In this document: positions 1 to 6,974 of the stretch, piece by piece
Layout of the letters: the number at the start of each line of letters is the position of its first letter
Position numbering within the stretch: position 1 is the stretch's first letter
Source: MGBC163016 sp964469815
GTDB lineage: Bacteria > Actinomycetota > Coriobacteriia > Coriobacteriales > Eggerthellaceae
Direction: 5' to 3'
Assembly (NCBI GenBank): GCA_964469815.1
Contig: CAYXZC010000044.1
Span: 1-15,764, forward strand
DNA: 15,764 nt
The notes under the pieces: generated by a model
The model's database searches: none
What the model was told of the DNA's origin: nothing
What the model saw: only the letters and a program-made list of their open reading frames with translations
Program-made: the position numbers and the translations under genes

Positions 1-1447
1 CCCAGTTGAACTCGGTGTCGGCCATGCCCTTGAAGCGCTTGTTCACGTTCGAGTGATTGTTGGCGTAATTGTTCTCGAAGATGATCATCTGGATGTTGGG
101 CAATGGGCAATCATTCGTCGGTGATCCGATCAGGTGTCTGAATTCGGATTCCGAGATGCGACCTTCCCAGTAATCCTTCTGCTTCGCCAAGATCTCGGTC
201 AGGCAATTGTTGTTGAACAGCACCGGAACCTGATAGCCTTTGGTGTCGCGCTGCCAATTCGCAAGTGGCGCCGGAACACGACCCGGTGTAGGCAGGCACG
301 CACCTGATTCGCATCCGCCGTGGCAGGCGATATTGCCGGTCATTGCTTGCAGGATCATGGATGCAGAAGCGCTGTAGTCACCCATATGGCGCTTTGCGCA
401 TGAATAGAAGTACTGAAGGTGAACCGGCTTCTCTGTGCCATAGAGACGCGCGAACTCGCGGATGGTCTCAGCTGGTACAGCGCATATGGGAGCAGCCCAT
501 TCAGGTGTCTTTTTGATTCCGTCCTCGCCTTCGCCCATCACATAGGCACGCCACTCCTCAAGACCCTCTTTATCCACCCAGTTCTCTATGAACTCGTGGT
601 CAACCATGTCCTCCTCGAAGAGCACCTGTGCCACAGCGAGCATCATCGCAAGGTCGGTGCCGGGGCGGATCGGGATCCACTGATCAGCCAAAAGCTCTGC
701 GGATTGCGTGTAGCGCGGATCGATCACGATCGTCTTGCAGCCATATTCGTGCGCGAGCTGCATGTAATACGATGTCGGGCCGAACCAAGCGACCACAGGA
801 TCCATTCCCCACATGATGAACAGCTTGGAATTGAAGAGATCCGGCGCCTCGAAGCCCGGAAGCGAATTTTGAAGCCCGCGGGTCACTTTCGTAAGGTCAA
901 CGCCCAGATGCAGCATCTCACCTGCAGCATGGCCGGAGGTGGAATGCTCGCCCCAAGCGCCGAAACCTGCTTCCCACCAAGGAGCCAACGGGAAACCGTT
1001 CTTCTCGAAGCTCGGATATTGGGAGTGGAAGATGCCGTAAGGGCCGTACTTCTCTTTGATCTCTTTCATCTTATCAGCAATGGTGTCGAGCGCCTCTTCC
1101 CAGCTGATCTCGACAAAATAGCCCTGACCGGGACCTTTCTTACCGATGCGCTTCATCGGGTGGAGCAAACGCGTCTCCGCATATAGCTCCTTCTTCCAAG
1201 AATGGCCCATCGCACATGGGCGCATCTGAACATTGCCCTTCCAGATGTTCTCCCAGCCGCAATCCTCGCGACTGTCGTTTTGGTTCACGGAATCATCGGG
1301 TTCTACCGCGATCAGCTTGCCGTCTTTCAGATGGCATTTCAGAACACAGGCGGAATCCCAACAACCGTTCGCTGGACATGATGTGTAGAAGATCCGCTCG
1401 CCTTCGCGACGTGCACGGCTCTTATCGATGATGCCCTGCTTATCCAT
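1..1447 (-). CDS. Molybdopterin (bis-MGD) oxidoreductase, DmsA-like, 5' part (runs off left edge)
   Basis: An open frame of about 482 codons runs from ATG at 1447 to the window edge, so the C-terminal part, including much of the cofactor-binding region, is not seen. The start follows a strong GGAGGAGG-type ribosome binding site. Residues 24-38 give C-x4-C-x4-C-x3-C followed by HLKDGKL, and a further Cys lies in RPCAMGH; this is the N-terminal [4Fe-4S] domain of the DMSO reductase superfamily (Cys38 is one more than needed). ISWEEALDTIADKMKEIK, IDPRYTQSA and IPIRPGTDLAMML are typical cofactor-domain motifs. No twin-arginine or other signal is present, so the enzyme is probably cytoplasmic. The family includes DMSO-type reductases, transhydroxylases and the aryl dehydroxylases of Eggerthella. 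The substrate cannot be read here. A LysR gene is divergent and is the likely regulator. Family is near certain; reaction unknown. Confidence 0.92.
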   Translation of the reverse strand, partial: MDKQGIIDKSRARREGERIFYTSCPANGCWDSACVLKCHLKDGKLIAVEPDDSVNQNDSREDCGWENIWKGNVQMRPCAMGHSWKKELYAETRLLHPMKRIGKKGPGQGYFVEISWEEALDTIADKMKEIKEKYGPYGIFHSQYPSFEKNGFPLAPWWEAGFGAWGEHSTSGHAAGEMLHLGVDLTKVTRGLQNSLPGFEAPDLFNSKLFIMWGMDPVVAWFGPTSYYMQLAHEYGCKTIVIDPRYTQSAELLADQWIPIRPGTDLAMMLAVAQVLFEEDMVDHEFIENWVDKEGLEEWRAYVMGEGEDGIKKTPEWAAPICAVPAETIREFARLYGTEKPVHLQYFYSCAKRHMGDYSASASMILQAMTGNIACHGGCESGACLPTPGRVPAPLANWQRDTKGYQVPVLFNNNCLTEILAKQKDYWEGRISESEFRHLIGSPTNDCPLPNIQMIIFENNYANNHSNVNKRFKGMADTEFNW

Positions 1448-1803
1448 ACGCCTCCTCCTTCTATACTCACGAGATCCGCTCGCCGATCTCCTCCGAACGG
1501 CGTACGGATTTCATTGGCAACTCGGAGTATATGGCGTGAAAAACACCCTTTGACATCGGCTTTTCGAATTCGCCGACGCACTTTTTTACAGCGATGACGC
1601 AAGAGATGCTGCATGCAGTTCATATGGCGATCCGCTGCAACTAATCCATGCATCGAAAATCAGCCGCTGTATGGAATCTCTGCATCGAAAAATGGTTAAA
1701 TAGGGATCATAGTGCGGCTTTGAAGTCGCTGATGAGTACAGGTCGCTTCAGATGATAATGTGAAGAAGCGACCCGCATTCAACTGGTAAGGTGAGGAGGC
1801 AAC
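1448..1803. promoter_or_regulatory. Divergent intergenic region between molybdoenzyme and LysR
   Basis: This 356-bp gene-free spacer separates two divergent genes and must hold both promoters. It contains an 11-bp perfect direct repeat TGCATCGAAAA at 1649-1659 and 1681-1691, spaced 32 bp (about three helical turns). It also holds a 10-bp palindrome CTGCATGCAG at 1609-1618 and a 9-bp dyad listed separately. A possible -10 for the leftward gene is TATACT on the minus strand (1531-1526), but its -35 is weak. I see no coding sequence in it. Confidence 0.6.
1741..1773. promoter_or_regulatory. 9-bp inverted repeat upstream of LysR, possible operator or leader hairpin
   Basis: GGTCGCTTC at 1741-1749 and GAAGCGACC at 1765-1773 are perfect 9-bp arms with a 15-nt loop. 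It lies 31 bp before the LysR start. The loop contains GATAAT (1754-1759), which could be a -10, although no good -35 is visible. It could be a LysR autoregulatory site or an RNA hairpin in the leader. The repeat is seen directly; the role is inferred. Confidence 0.45.
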
Positions 1804-2745
1804 ATGCTTTTCGATGATATCGAAGTATTGATCGTGCTATCCGAAGCCAAGAGCCTATCTCAAGCAGCCGATAAGCTCTTCATGTCGCGCCAAGGCCTAA
1901 CACAGAGGATCACCAATTTGGAGAACCGGGTAGGCACCACCCTTTATGATCGAACATCCACCGGCATAAAGATGACTCGAGCAGGCGAGCTCGTTACGAA
2001 CTTTGCCCGCAACACTGCTAACCTCGAACGTTCGCTTGCAGCACAATTGGCTGCGATAGATGAGCGTTTCGATGCCACCGTCGAGGTAGGCATGAGCCTG
2101 AACGATGGCGTTGCGCTCCTACCCATGATGGTGGGAAGCTTCATGAAGGAGGATCCCGGAGCAAGGGTGCATCTCGAAGCGGGTTACGAACCGCAGCTCA
2201 TAGAAAAGCTCCATCGAGGAGAGCTAGATTTTGCGTTGCTTGAGAACCAGCCGGAAGAACCGGGGCTTGTGAACGAAGTGCTCGGTTATACGAAGCTCGT
2301 ATTCATTGCCCCAAATAGATCGCCCTACAACGAGCAAACACGCCCCATATCGATAGACACGCTGCTCACATGGCCGATGATCATATACGAATGGAATTCC
2401 GGACGCCATATGGTTGGGAACAGGCATTTCCGCGAGCGCTATGGGCTGTCGCTCCTCGATCATAATATGGTGGCACGTTTCGATACCCATGAAGCCATGG
2501 TGGAAGGCGTGAAGGCCGGAATCGGCTGGGCCACGATACCTGAATGCATCTATGCTCGCTACAAAGGAGACCCTGGCATCGTGCGCTTCAAGGTGAACAC
2601 GGGGCCTATGTGGTATCCGGTCTCGCTTGCTTGGAGCAACGAGCGCATCCTGAACGATTCAGCACGTGCATTCATCGAGCACATCAAGGCGAATGTGCCT
2701 GATAGTTACTTCTCCATGGATATAGAGGCCATCATAAATTCGTAG
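1804..2745 (+). CDS. LysR-family transcriptional regulator
   Basis: The 313-residue protein has normal LysR length. Residues about 3-60 form the winged helix-turn-helix (SLSQAADKLFMSRQGLTQRI, then NLENRVGTTLYDR). The rest is the periplasmic-binding-protein-like effector domain, which binds a small co-inducer. ATG at 1804 follows a strong GAGGAGG with 4-nt spacing. It is divergent from the molybdoenzyme at 1447, the usual layout for a LysR that controls its neighbour in response to that enzyme's substrate. The inducer is not known. The next gene, the SOS polymerase, has its own promoter, so LysR is probably transcribed alone; a run of six T at 2782-2787 may help to end its transcript. Confidence 0.93.
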   Translation: MLFDDIEVLIVLSEAKSLSQAADKLFMSRQGLTQRITNLENRVGTTLYDRTSTGIKMTRAGELVTNFARNTANLERSLAAQLAAIDERFDATVEVGMSLNDGVALLPMMVGSFMKEDPGARVHLEAGYEPQLIEKLHRGELDFALLENQPEEPGLVNEVLGYTKLVFIAPNRSPYNEQTRPISIDTLLTWPMIIYEWNSGRHMVGNRHFRERYGLSLLDHNMVARFDTHEAMVEGVKAGIGWATIPECIYARYKGDPGIVRFKVNTGPMWYPVSLAWSNERILNDSARAFIEHIKANVPDSYFSMDIEAIINS

Positions 2746-2864
2746 TCTAGGAGAGCGAACAGGTCGAGCCATTCGTCGTGCTTTTTTGGACTTCATTACA
2801 GACGTATCTCGCCAGCATTGACGACCAGGCCGAACTGCTCCGTTATCCTTTCTTCAAAAAGTAA

Positions 2865-2876
2865 GAACATTTGTTC
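2865..2876. promoter_or_regulatory. LexA (SOS/DinR-type) box
   Basis: GAACATTTGTTC is a perfect match to the Gram-positive LexA consensus GAAC-N4-GTTC. It lies 22 bp before the start of the UmuC-like polymerase. The match is seen directly, and the gene behind it is a classic SOS gene, so LexA repression is well supported. Confidence 0.88.
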
Positions 2877-2886
2877 GTTTTTCTGT

Positions 2887-2892
2887 TACAAT
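2887..2892 (+). promoter_or_regulatory. -10 element of a probably leaderless promoter
   Basis: TACAAT ends 6 nt before the ATG at 2899, and no Shine-Dalgarno sequence lies between. Transcription would then begin at or next to the start codon. Leaderless mRNAs with a TANNNT box at this spacing are common in Actinobacteria. There is no clear -35; the LexA box occupies the upstream area. Confidence 0.55.
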
Positions 2893-2898
2893 GCGACC

Positions 2899-4188
2899 AT
2901 GGACAACGAAAAGCGAACATACTGCTGCATAGACCTCAAGAGCTTTTATGCCAGCGTGGAATGCGTAGCCAGAAAGCGCGACCCATTCAAGGAAAAGCTC
3001 GTGGTGGCCGATCCCGAACGCACCGAAAAGACAATTTGCCTTGCAGTATCCCCTGCCCTAAAAGCGCTTGGCGTACCGGGAAGATGCCGGGTATTCGAGA
3101 TCCCTAAGGGCATCGAATACACCATGGCCAAACCACGCATGAAACTCTATATGAAAGTATCTGCCAAGATAGTCTCGATCTATCTTCGATACATAAGCGC
3201 AGACGATATTCATGTCTATTCTATAGATGAATGCTTCATCGACCTTACACCCTATATCTCCCTCTACAAAAGAAGTGCGAAAGAGATCGTAGAGCTGCTT
3301 CGCAAAAAGGTGTTCGAAGAGACCGGTATAACCGCAACCGCCGGCATCGGATCCAACCTTTTCCTTGCCAAAGTCGCGCTCGATATAACCGCCAAACATG
3401 TTCCTGACAATATCGGAGTACTGGACGAGCATACGTTTCGAGAGCTCATATGGCCGCATCGTCCGATAACCGACATCTGGCAGATCGGCAAGGGCATCGC
3501 CAGCAGGCTTGAAAGATACGGCATCTTCGACCTGCATGGTGTCGCATATGCCGATGTTGATCTTCTATATAAGGAATTCGGTGCGAATGCCGAATACCTG
3601 ATCGATCACGCTTGGGGCGTTGAGCCATGCACGATAACAGAGATAAAGGCATATGAACCTGAGGCAACGTCATTCGGCAACGGTCAAGTTCTTCCTTGTG
3701 ACTATACATTCGAAGAGGGTCGCATGATCCTGCGGGAAATGGTGGATGAGACCGTGCTCGATCTGGTGGATAAGCATGTCGTAACGAGCCACATCGATTT
3801 ATATATCGGCTATAAGAAGGAAGTCGATGATGAAGGATGTTCCATTTATCCTGTGAACCACACCAACGTCAGCAAGAAGCTGAGCCTTGCCACCAATTCA
3901 TTCGATAAGCTGATGGACATCATGGATCATCTCTATTGCGAGAAAGTCGACCGGAACCGCCCTATAAGGCGTATCAATATGGCATTCGGGAATCTTGAGC
4001 CCGAAGAATACGCGACATATGACCTTTTCTCGGATCTCGAGAAAGAAGATGAAGAGCGCGCACGTCAAGATGCCATAATCGCAATAAAGCATCGCTTCGG
4101 CAAAGATGCCCTCATGCGCGGAACATCATACAAGGACAAGGCTCGTGGCATAGAGCGCGCCCATCAGGTCGGAGGCCACAATGCCTAA
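2899..4188 (+). CDS. Y-family DNA polymerase (UmuC/PolY2-like), SOS-induced
   Basis: This 429-residue translesion polymerase copies past DNA damage. The catalytic acidic residues are visible: Asp12 in CIDLKSFYASVE and Asp110-Glu111 in YSIDECFID. The helix-hairpin-helix region is around DIWQIGKGIASRLERYGI, and a little-finger domain follows. TYDLF at 373-377 resembles the C-terminal beta-clamp binding motif. The start is set at ATG 2899: it gives the normal N-terminus, follows a TACAAT -10, and lies behind the LexA box. An upstream in-frame ATG at 2818 would put the LexA box inside the gene and is rejected. The gene overlaps the YolD-like gene by 8 bp, as in the Bacillus YqjW/YqjX and UvrX/YolD pairs. 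It is closer to UmuC/YqjW than to DinB, judging by motifs only. Confidence 0.93.
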   Translation: MDNEKRTYCCIDLKSFYASVECVARKRDPFKEKLVVADPERTEKTICLAVSPALKALGVPGRCRVFEIPKGIEYTMAKPRMKLYMKVSAKIVSIYLRYISADDIHVYSIDECFIDLTPYISLYKRSAKEIVELLRKKVFEETGITATAGIGSNLFLAKVALDITAKHVPDNIGVLDEHTFRELIWPHRPITDIWQIGKGIASRLERYGIFDLHGVAYADVDLLYKEFGANAEYLIDHAWGVEPCTITEIKAYEPEATSFGNGQVLPCDYTFEEGRMILREMVDETVLDLVDKHVVTSHIDLYIGYKKEVDDEGCSIYPVNHTNVSKKLSLATNSFDKLMDIMDHLYCEKVDRNRPIRRINMAFGNLEPEEYATYDLFSDLEKEDEERARQDAIIAIKHRFGKDALMRGTSYKDKARGIERAHQVGGHNA

Positions 4189-4408
4189 CAATGAATACGG
4201 AATAGAAGATAGCGTCTACGACCTTCTGATCACGCGTCAAGGCGGAACAGCGCATCCAGAACGGCTGATCATCGGAAAACCCCACCCTGATCGCGCTAAA
4301 CAGTTCAAACCGTTCGCAGCATTGCGGGGATACGAGCAGATGATAGATGAGGTAATGGCAAAGGCGAATGAGCCTCATGACTTCTCGGATCTTGAAGAGT
4401 CCTGCTAA
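4181..4408 (+). CDS. YolD-like protein, partner of the Y-family polymerase
   Basis: This 75-residue protein contains RAKQFKPFAALRGYEQMI (about residues 38-55), the core of the YolD-like family. In Firmicutes YolD-like genes sit directly beside UmuC-type polymerases and are thought to act with them, in place of UmuD. The ATG lies inside the end of the polymerase gene (8-bp overlap), so translation is coupled and both genes share the LexA-controlled promoter. The biochemical role of the family is poorly defined. Confidence 0.85.
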   Translation: MPNNEYGIEDSVYDLLITRQGGTAHPERLIIGKPHPDRAKQFKPFAALRGYEQMIDEVMAKANEPHDFSDLEESC

Positions 4409-4554
4409 TGATTCAGTTCTATCTACAGACTGATGTCATGCCTGTAACGAAAAGAAGCGCCTATCTATAGACCGCACATGACCATGATAATTTGAATCTG
4501 TCCAATAATGTTTCCTAAGCCTCATAGGAGGCATGTCTTGAAAGAGGTATCCAC
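4409..4554. promoter_or_regulatory. Intergenic region with near-repeat and SD-masking hairpin
   Basis: CTATCTACAGAC (4419-4430) and CTATCTATAGAC (4461-4472) match at 11 of 12 positions, 42 bp apart (about four helical turns), and could be paired operators for the ferredoxin gene. GCCTC-ATAG-GAGGC (4519-4532) could fold over an AGGAGG, which is followed at 4533 by a minimal ATG TCT TGA reading frame. No convincing -35/-10 pair was found. Roles are speculative. Confidence 0.3.
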
Positions 4555-5331
4555 ATGAAAAGGAAGATCATCGAGATAGATGAGGGTCTATGCATAGGAT
4601 GCGAGCTGTGCGTGAACGCCTGTCACGAAGGAGCCATCGGCATGGTCAATGGAAAGGCCAAGCTTTTGCGTGATGATTACTGCGATGGCTTGGGCGATTG
4701 CCTTCCGGCTTGCCCTACAGACGCTATAAGGATGGTCGAACGAGAAGCCGATGCATATGACGAGGCAGCTACGCTTGCACACCTTGCTGAACAAGGCGCA
4801 GATGCTGCCAAGATCGCAGAGGCTGCGGTTGCAGCCGAAACTGCTGATGCCATACGATCTGGCGGATGTCCCGGATCACGTGCGATGAGCTTCGACAGGG
4901 TTCCCACAACTGAAAAGACCCATGAAAACCCCACCATTGAAGGCAGGTTGCAACCATCCCAGATAGCAAGCTGGCCGATAGAGATAAAGCTCGTACCGGT
5001 TCAAGCTCCGTACTTCGATAGCGCTGATTTGCTCGTTGCAGCCGACTGCACCGCGTTCGCATATGGCGATTTCCACAAGGACTTCATGGCCGACCACGTT
5101 ACGATCATAGGATGCCCCAAGCTCGATGGCGTGGATTATGCTGAGAAGCTTGCCGCCATATTGAAGGACAACGATATTCGCTCGCTTACCATCGCTCGCA
5201 TGCAGGTTCCATGTTGCGGCGGCCTTGAAAGTGCTTGCAGACGCGCACTTGAAGCCTCCGGCAAGGACATCCCTTTCCGTGTGATAACCATCAGCTGCGA
5301 TGGCGAGCTTTTGAGCATAGAGAAGGCTTAA
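4555..5331 (+). CDS. 4Fe-4S ferredoxin-domain protein of anaerobes
   Basis: The 258-residue protein starts with a ferredoxin domain: Cys13, 16, 19 and 23 (C-x2-C-x2-C-x3-C) form one [4Fe-4S] site. The second set is Cys43, Cys49 and Cys53; the expected cysteine at 46 is Leu, so this site has three cysteines in the usual frame. An alanine-rich linker (about 68-100) leads to a C-terminal domain with GGCPGSR (103-109), CPKLDG (187-192) and VPCCGGL (218-224). I recall this architecture as a family of strict anaerobes, often near hydroxylamine reductase (Hcp), which is not in this window. The function is likely electron transfer; partner unknown. ATG at 4555 follows AGAGGT with 8-nt spacing. It is convergent with the MFS operon. 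Confidence 0.85.
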   Translation: MKRKIIEIDEGLCIGCELCVNACHEGAIGMVNGKAKLLRDDYCDGLGDCLPACPTDAIRMVEREADAYDEAATLAHLAEQGADAAKIAEAAVAAETADAIRSGGCPGSRAMSFDRVPTTEKTHENPTIEGRLQPSQIASWPIEIKLVPVQAPYFDSADLLVAADCTAFAYGDFHKDFMADHVTIIGCPKLDGVDYAEKLAAILKDNDIRSLTIARMQVPCCGGLESACRRALEASGKDIPFRVITISCDGELLSIEKA

Positions 5332-5376
5332 ACAAAACGTATGGCAGCAGGCGGCAAAGCAACCCGTCCTGCTGCC
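5331..5376 (-). terminator. Rho-independent terminator of the molybdoenzyme/MFS operon
   Basis: GGCAGCAGG (5343-5351) pairs perfectly with CCTGCTGCC (5368-5376). CGG/CCG (5352-5354, 5364-5366) extends the stem past a 1-nt bulge. On the minus strand the stem is followed by ACGTTTTGTTT, a U-rich tail, so it terminates the leftward operon just past its stop at 5399. The plus strand lacks a U tract, so termination of the ferredoxin gene here is less certain. Confidence 0.75.
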
Positions 5377-5398
5377 GAAAATTCGAAATGCCTAACTA

Positions 5399-6877
5399 TT
5401 AAGCATCTTTCCTCGCTAGAAGTGCAAGGGATACCGCTGCAATAGCTGCAGGAATCGCTAACATGGTGAACGAGATCGAAAGCGATGTCGTTGTATCCAC
5501 TCCAGCTGATAGCGATACATCCAACACAAGCCCAAGAATGATCGGACCGACCGCCCCTCCGAATCGACCGAACGCCTGACACCAAGCAACACCTGTTCCT
5601 CTTATAGACACAGGATAAGTTGCTGGCATAAGTGGTTGCAATCCGGTTTGCCCATAATTTATCCCGAATCCTAAAAGCACCATGGCAACGATCAAGATTC
5701 CATAAGGAAGCCTTCCCATAAAGGCAAAACCAACGAATATCACCACAGCGAATGCCATGGTAAAACCGATGACCACATTGCGCTTGAGCCCTATCCTATC
5801 CGCAACAAGGCCTGTGCTCACATTTGCAATGACCGATGCAGCCTGCATTATGGTCGCAAGCGTGTAGTCATAACCGAGAGATCCACACATCCTAGGCAAC
5901 CAAGCATTCATGCTGTAAACCATGAAGCAACCGCAAAAATAACCGATCCAGATCGCCAATGTTCCCTTTATGAATCTTTTGGAGAACAATTCCCTCGGAC
6001 TACTCTTATGAACAGCTTTAGTCGGAAATACTATTCCTCCATCAGCTATATCATCGATAAGCTCAGTGGATCCTGTTGCCTTTTTCTCATACATCCTAAG
6101 CTGAGAAATGCATTTGCCCTTCTGATCGTGAGCCGCATAGAACTGCGGTGTTTCAGGAATAGCAAAATGGATGAGCAGCGCATACAACAAAGGGAAAGCA
6201 CCGATGAAGAATCCAATTCGCCAACCATCGATATGCTCGCCCTCAAGAAATGGCAGACGGGTATGGGATATCTGCTCAAGACCTATAGCGCCCGATATGA
6301 CCTGTGATGCATCCACGCTGTTGCATAGAGCGTTTCCGATCATTCCTGCAACAACCCCGCCGAGAACCATGAATGCCATTCCCGATGCAATGAACACACC
6401 TATCTTCTTCTTGGGCATCCATTCCGAAAACATAGTGTTGACTATCGGGATACAAGCTCCAAGGCCAATTCCTGATAAAACCCGGAACATTGCGAATACT
6501 TCCCAATTCGAAGCGAAATAGATCGGAAGGTTCAATAGCCCGAACAACGCGATCGACAACACCATCACGGATTTTCTACCGAATCTATCAGCAAGCGGAC
6601 CAGCGATGATTCCACCTGCTACCAACCCAAGCAATGACCATGAGGAAAGAGATCCTGTTACTACGGAGCTCAATCCCCATTCAGCCTGAATGGATGGTAG
6701 CGAGAAATTCACGATCATGTTGTCATAACCATCGAAGAAAAGAGCAATGCTCAAAAGGATGAACATGAACCACGTCTGCCTAGTAACGCCGAAATGGTCG
6801 ATGAATTCAGTCGGCGTGAATTCGTCAGGAGACCTATTGGCAGCTGGAACTATGTCTGCATCATATTTCATGACCAT
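5399..6877 (-). CDS. MFS transporter, aromatic acid:H+ symporter-like (AAHS)
   Basis: This 492-residue inner-membrane protein is a 12-TM major facilitator. The DGYD motif in TM1 (residues 49-52) and GPLADRFGRK in loop 2-3 (93-102) fit the aromatic acid:H+ symporter group that includes PcaK and BenK. A second-half copy of the loop motif is GLVADRIGLKRN. It probably imports (or exchanges) the aromatic acid used by the molybdoenzyme encoded upstream in the same operon; the actual substrate is unknown. It is the last gene, 97 bp after the preceding MFS gene. Starts at ATG 6877 or ATG 6871 (two codons later) are both possible, as the Shine-Dalgarno is weak. Confidence 0.9.
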   Translation of the reverse strand: MVMKYDADIVPAANRSPDEFTPTEFIDHFGVTRQTWFMFILLSIALFFDGYDNMIVNFSLPSIQAEWGLSSVVTGSLSSWSLLGLVAGGIIAGPLADRFGRKSVMVLSIALFGLLNLPIYFASNWEVFAMFRVLSGIGLGACIPIVNTMFSEWMPKKKIGVFIASGMAFMVLGGVVAGMIGNALCNSVDASQVISGAIGLEQISHTRLPFLEGEHIDGWRIGFFIGAFPLLYALLIHFAIPETPQFYAAHDQKGKCISQLRMYEKKATGSTELIDDIADGGIVFPTKAVHKSSPRELFSKRFIKGTLAIWIGYFCGCFMVYSMNAWLPRMCGSLGYDYTLATIMQAASVIANVSTGLVADRIGLKRNVVIGFTMAFAVVIFVGFAFMGRLPYGILIVAMVLLGFGINYGQTGLQPLMPATYPVSIRGTGVAWCQAFGRFGGAVGPIILGLVLDVSLSAGVDTTTSLSISFTMLAIPAAIAAVSLALLARKDA

Positions 6878-6893
6878 CTTCTTTCTCGAAGAT

Positions 6894-6899
6894 ATTATA
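6894..6899 (-). promoter_or_regulatory. Possible internal -10 before the second MFS gene
   Basis: TATAAT on the minus strand lies 16 nt before ATG 6877 and would give a very short leader. The -35 area falls in the neighbouring hairpin and does not match the consensus. Possible separate promoter for the aromatic-acid transporter; weak support. Confidence 0.25.
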
Positions 6900-6908
6900 G
6901 ATGCCAGC

Positions 6909-6950
6909 TGCGGAAGCAGGATTTCTAGGGGGAATGGCCCTGCTTCCGCA
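6909..6950. repeat. 12-bp perfect inverted repeat between the two MFS genes
   Basis: TGCGGAAGCAGG (6909-6920) and CCTGCTTCCGCA (6939-6950) pair perfectly over 12 bp with an 18-nt loop; AGC/GCT beyond a 2-nt bulge can lengthen the stem. There is no U tract on the minus side, so it is not a normal terminator. It may be an RNA-processing or stabilising hairpin that sets the ratio of the two transporters, or an operator. Confidence 0.6.
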
Positions 6951-6974
6951 AAGCTGTATGAAACGTGAGAAATA

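Noticed and set aside
419..1186. 255-residue open frame on the plus strand
   Set aside because: It lies wholly opposite the molybdoenzyme gene, whose frame has clear family motifs; the plus-strand translation shows no recognisable domain.
2754..2787. Terminator after the first LysR gene
   Set aside because: There is a run of six T, but only a 4-bp CGAA/TTCG stem could be found before it.
2818..2898. N-terminal extension of the Y-family polymerase to ATG 2818
   Set aside because: It would place the LexA box and the -10 inside the coding region and add 27 residues not typical for the family.
3058..3537. 159-residue minus-strand open frame
   Set aside because: It is antisense to the well-supported polymerase gene and has no family features.
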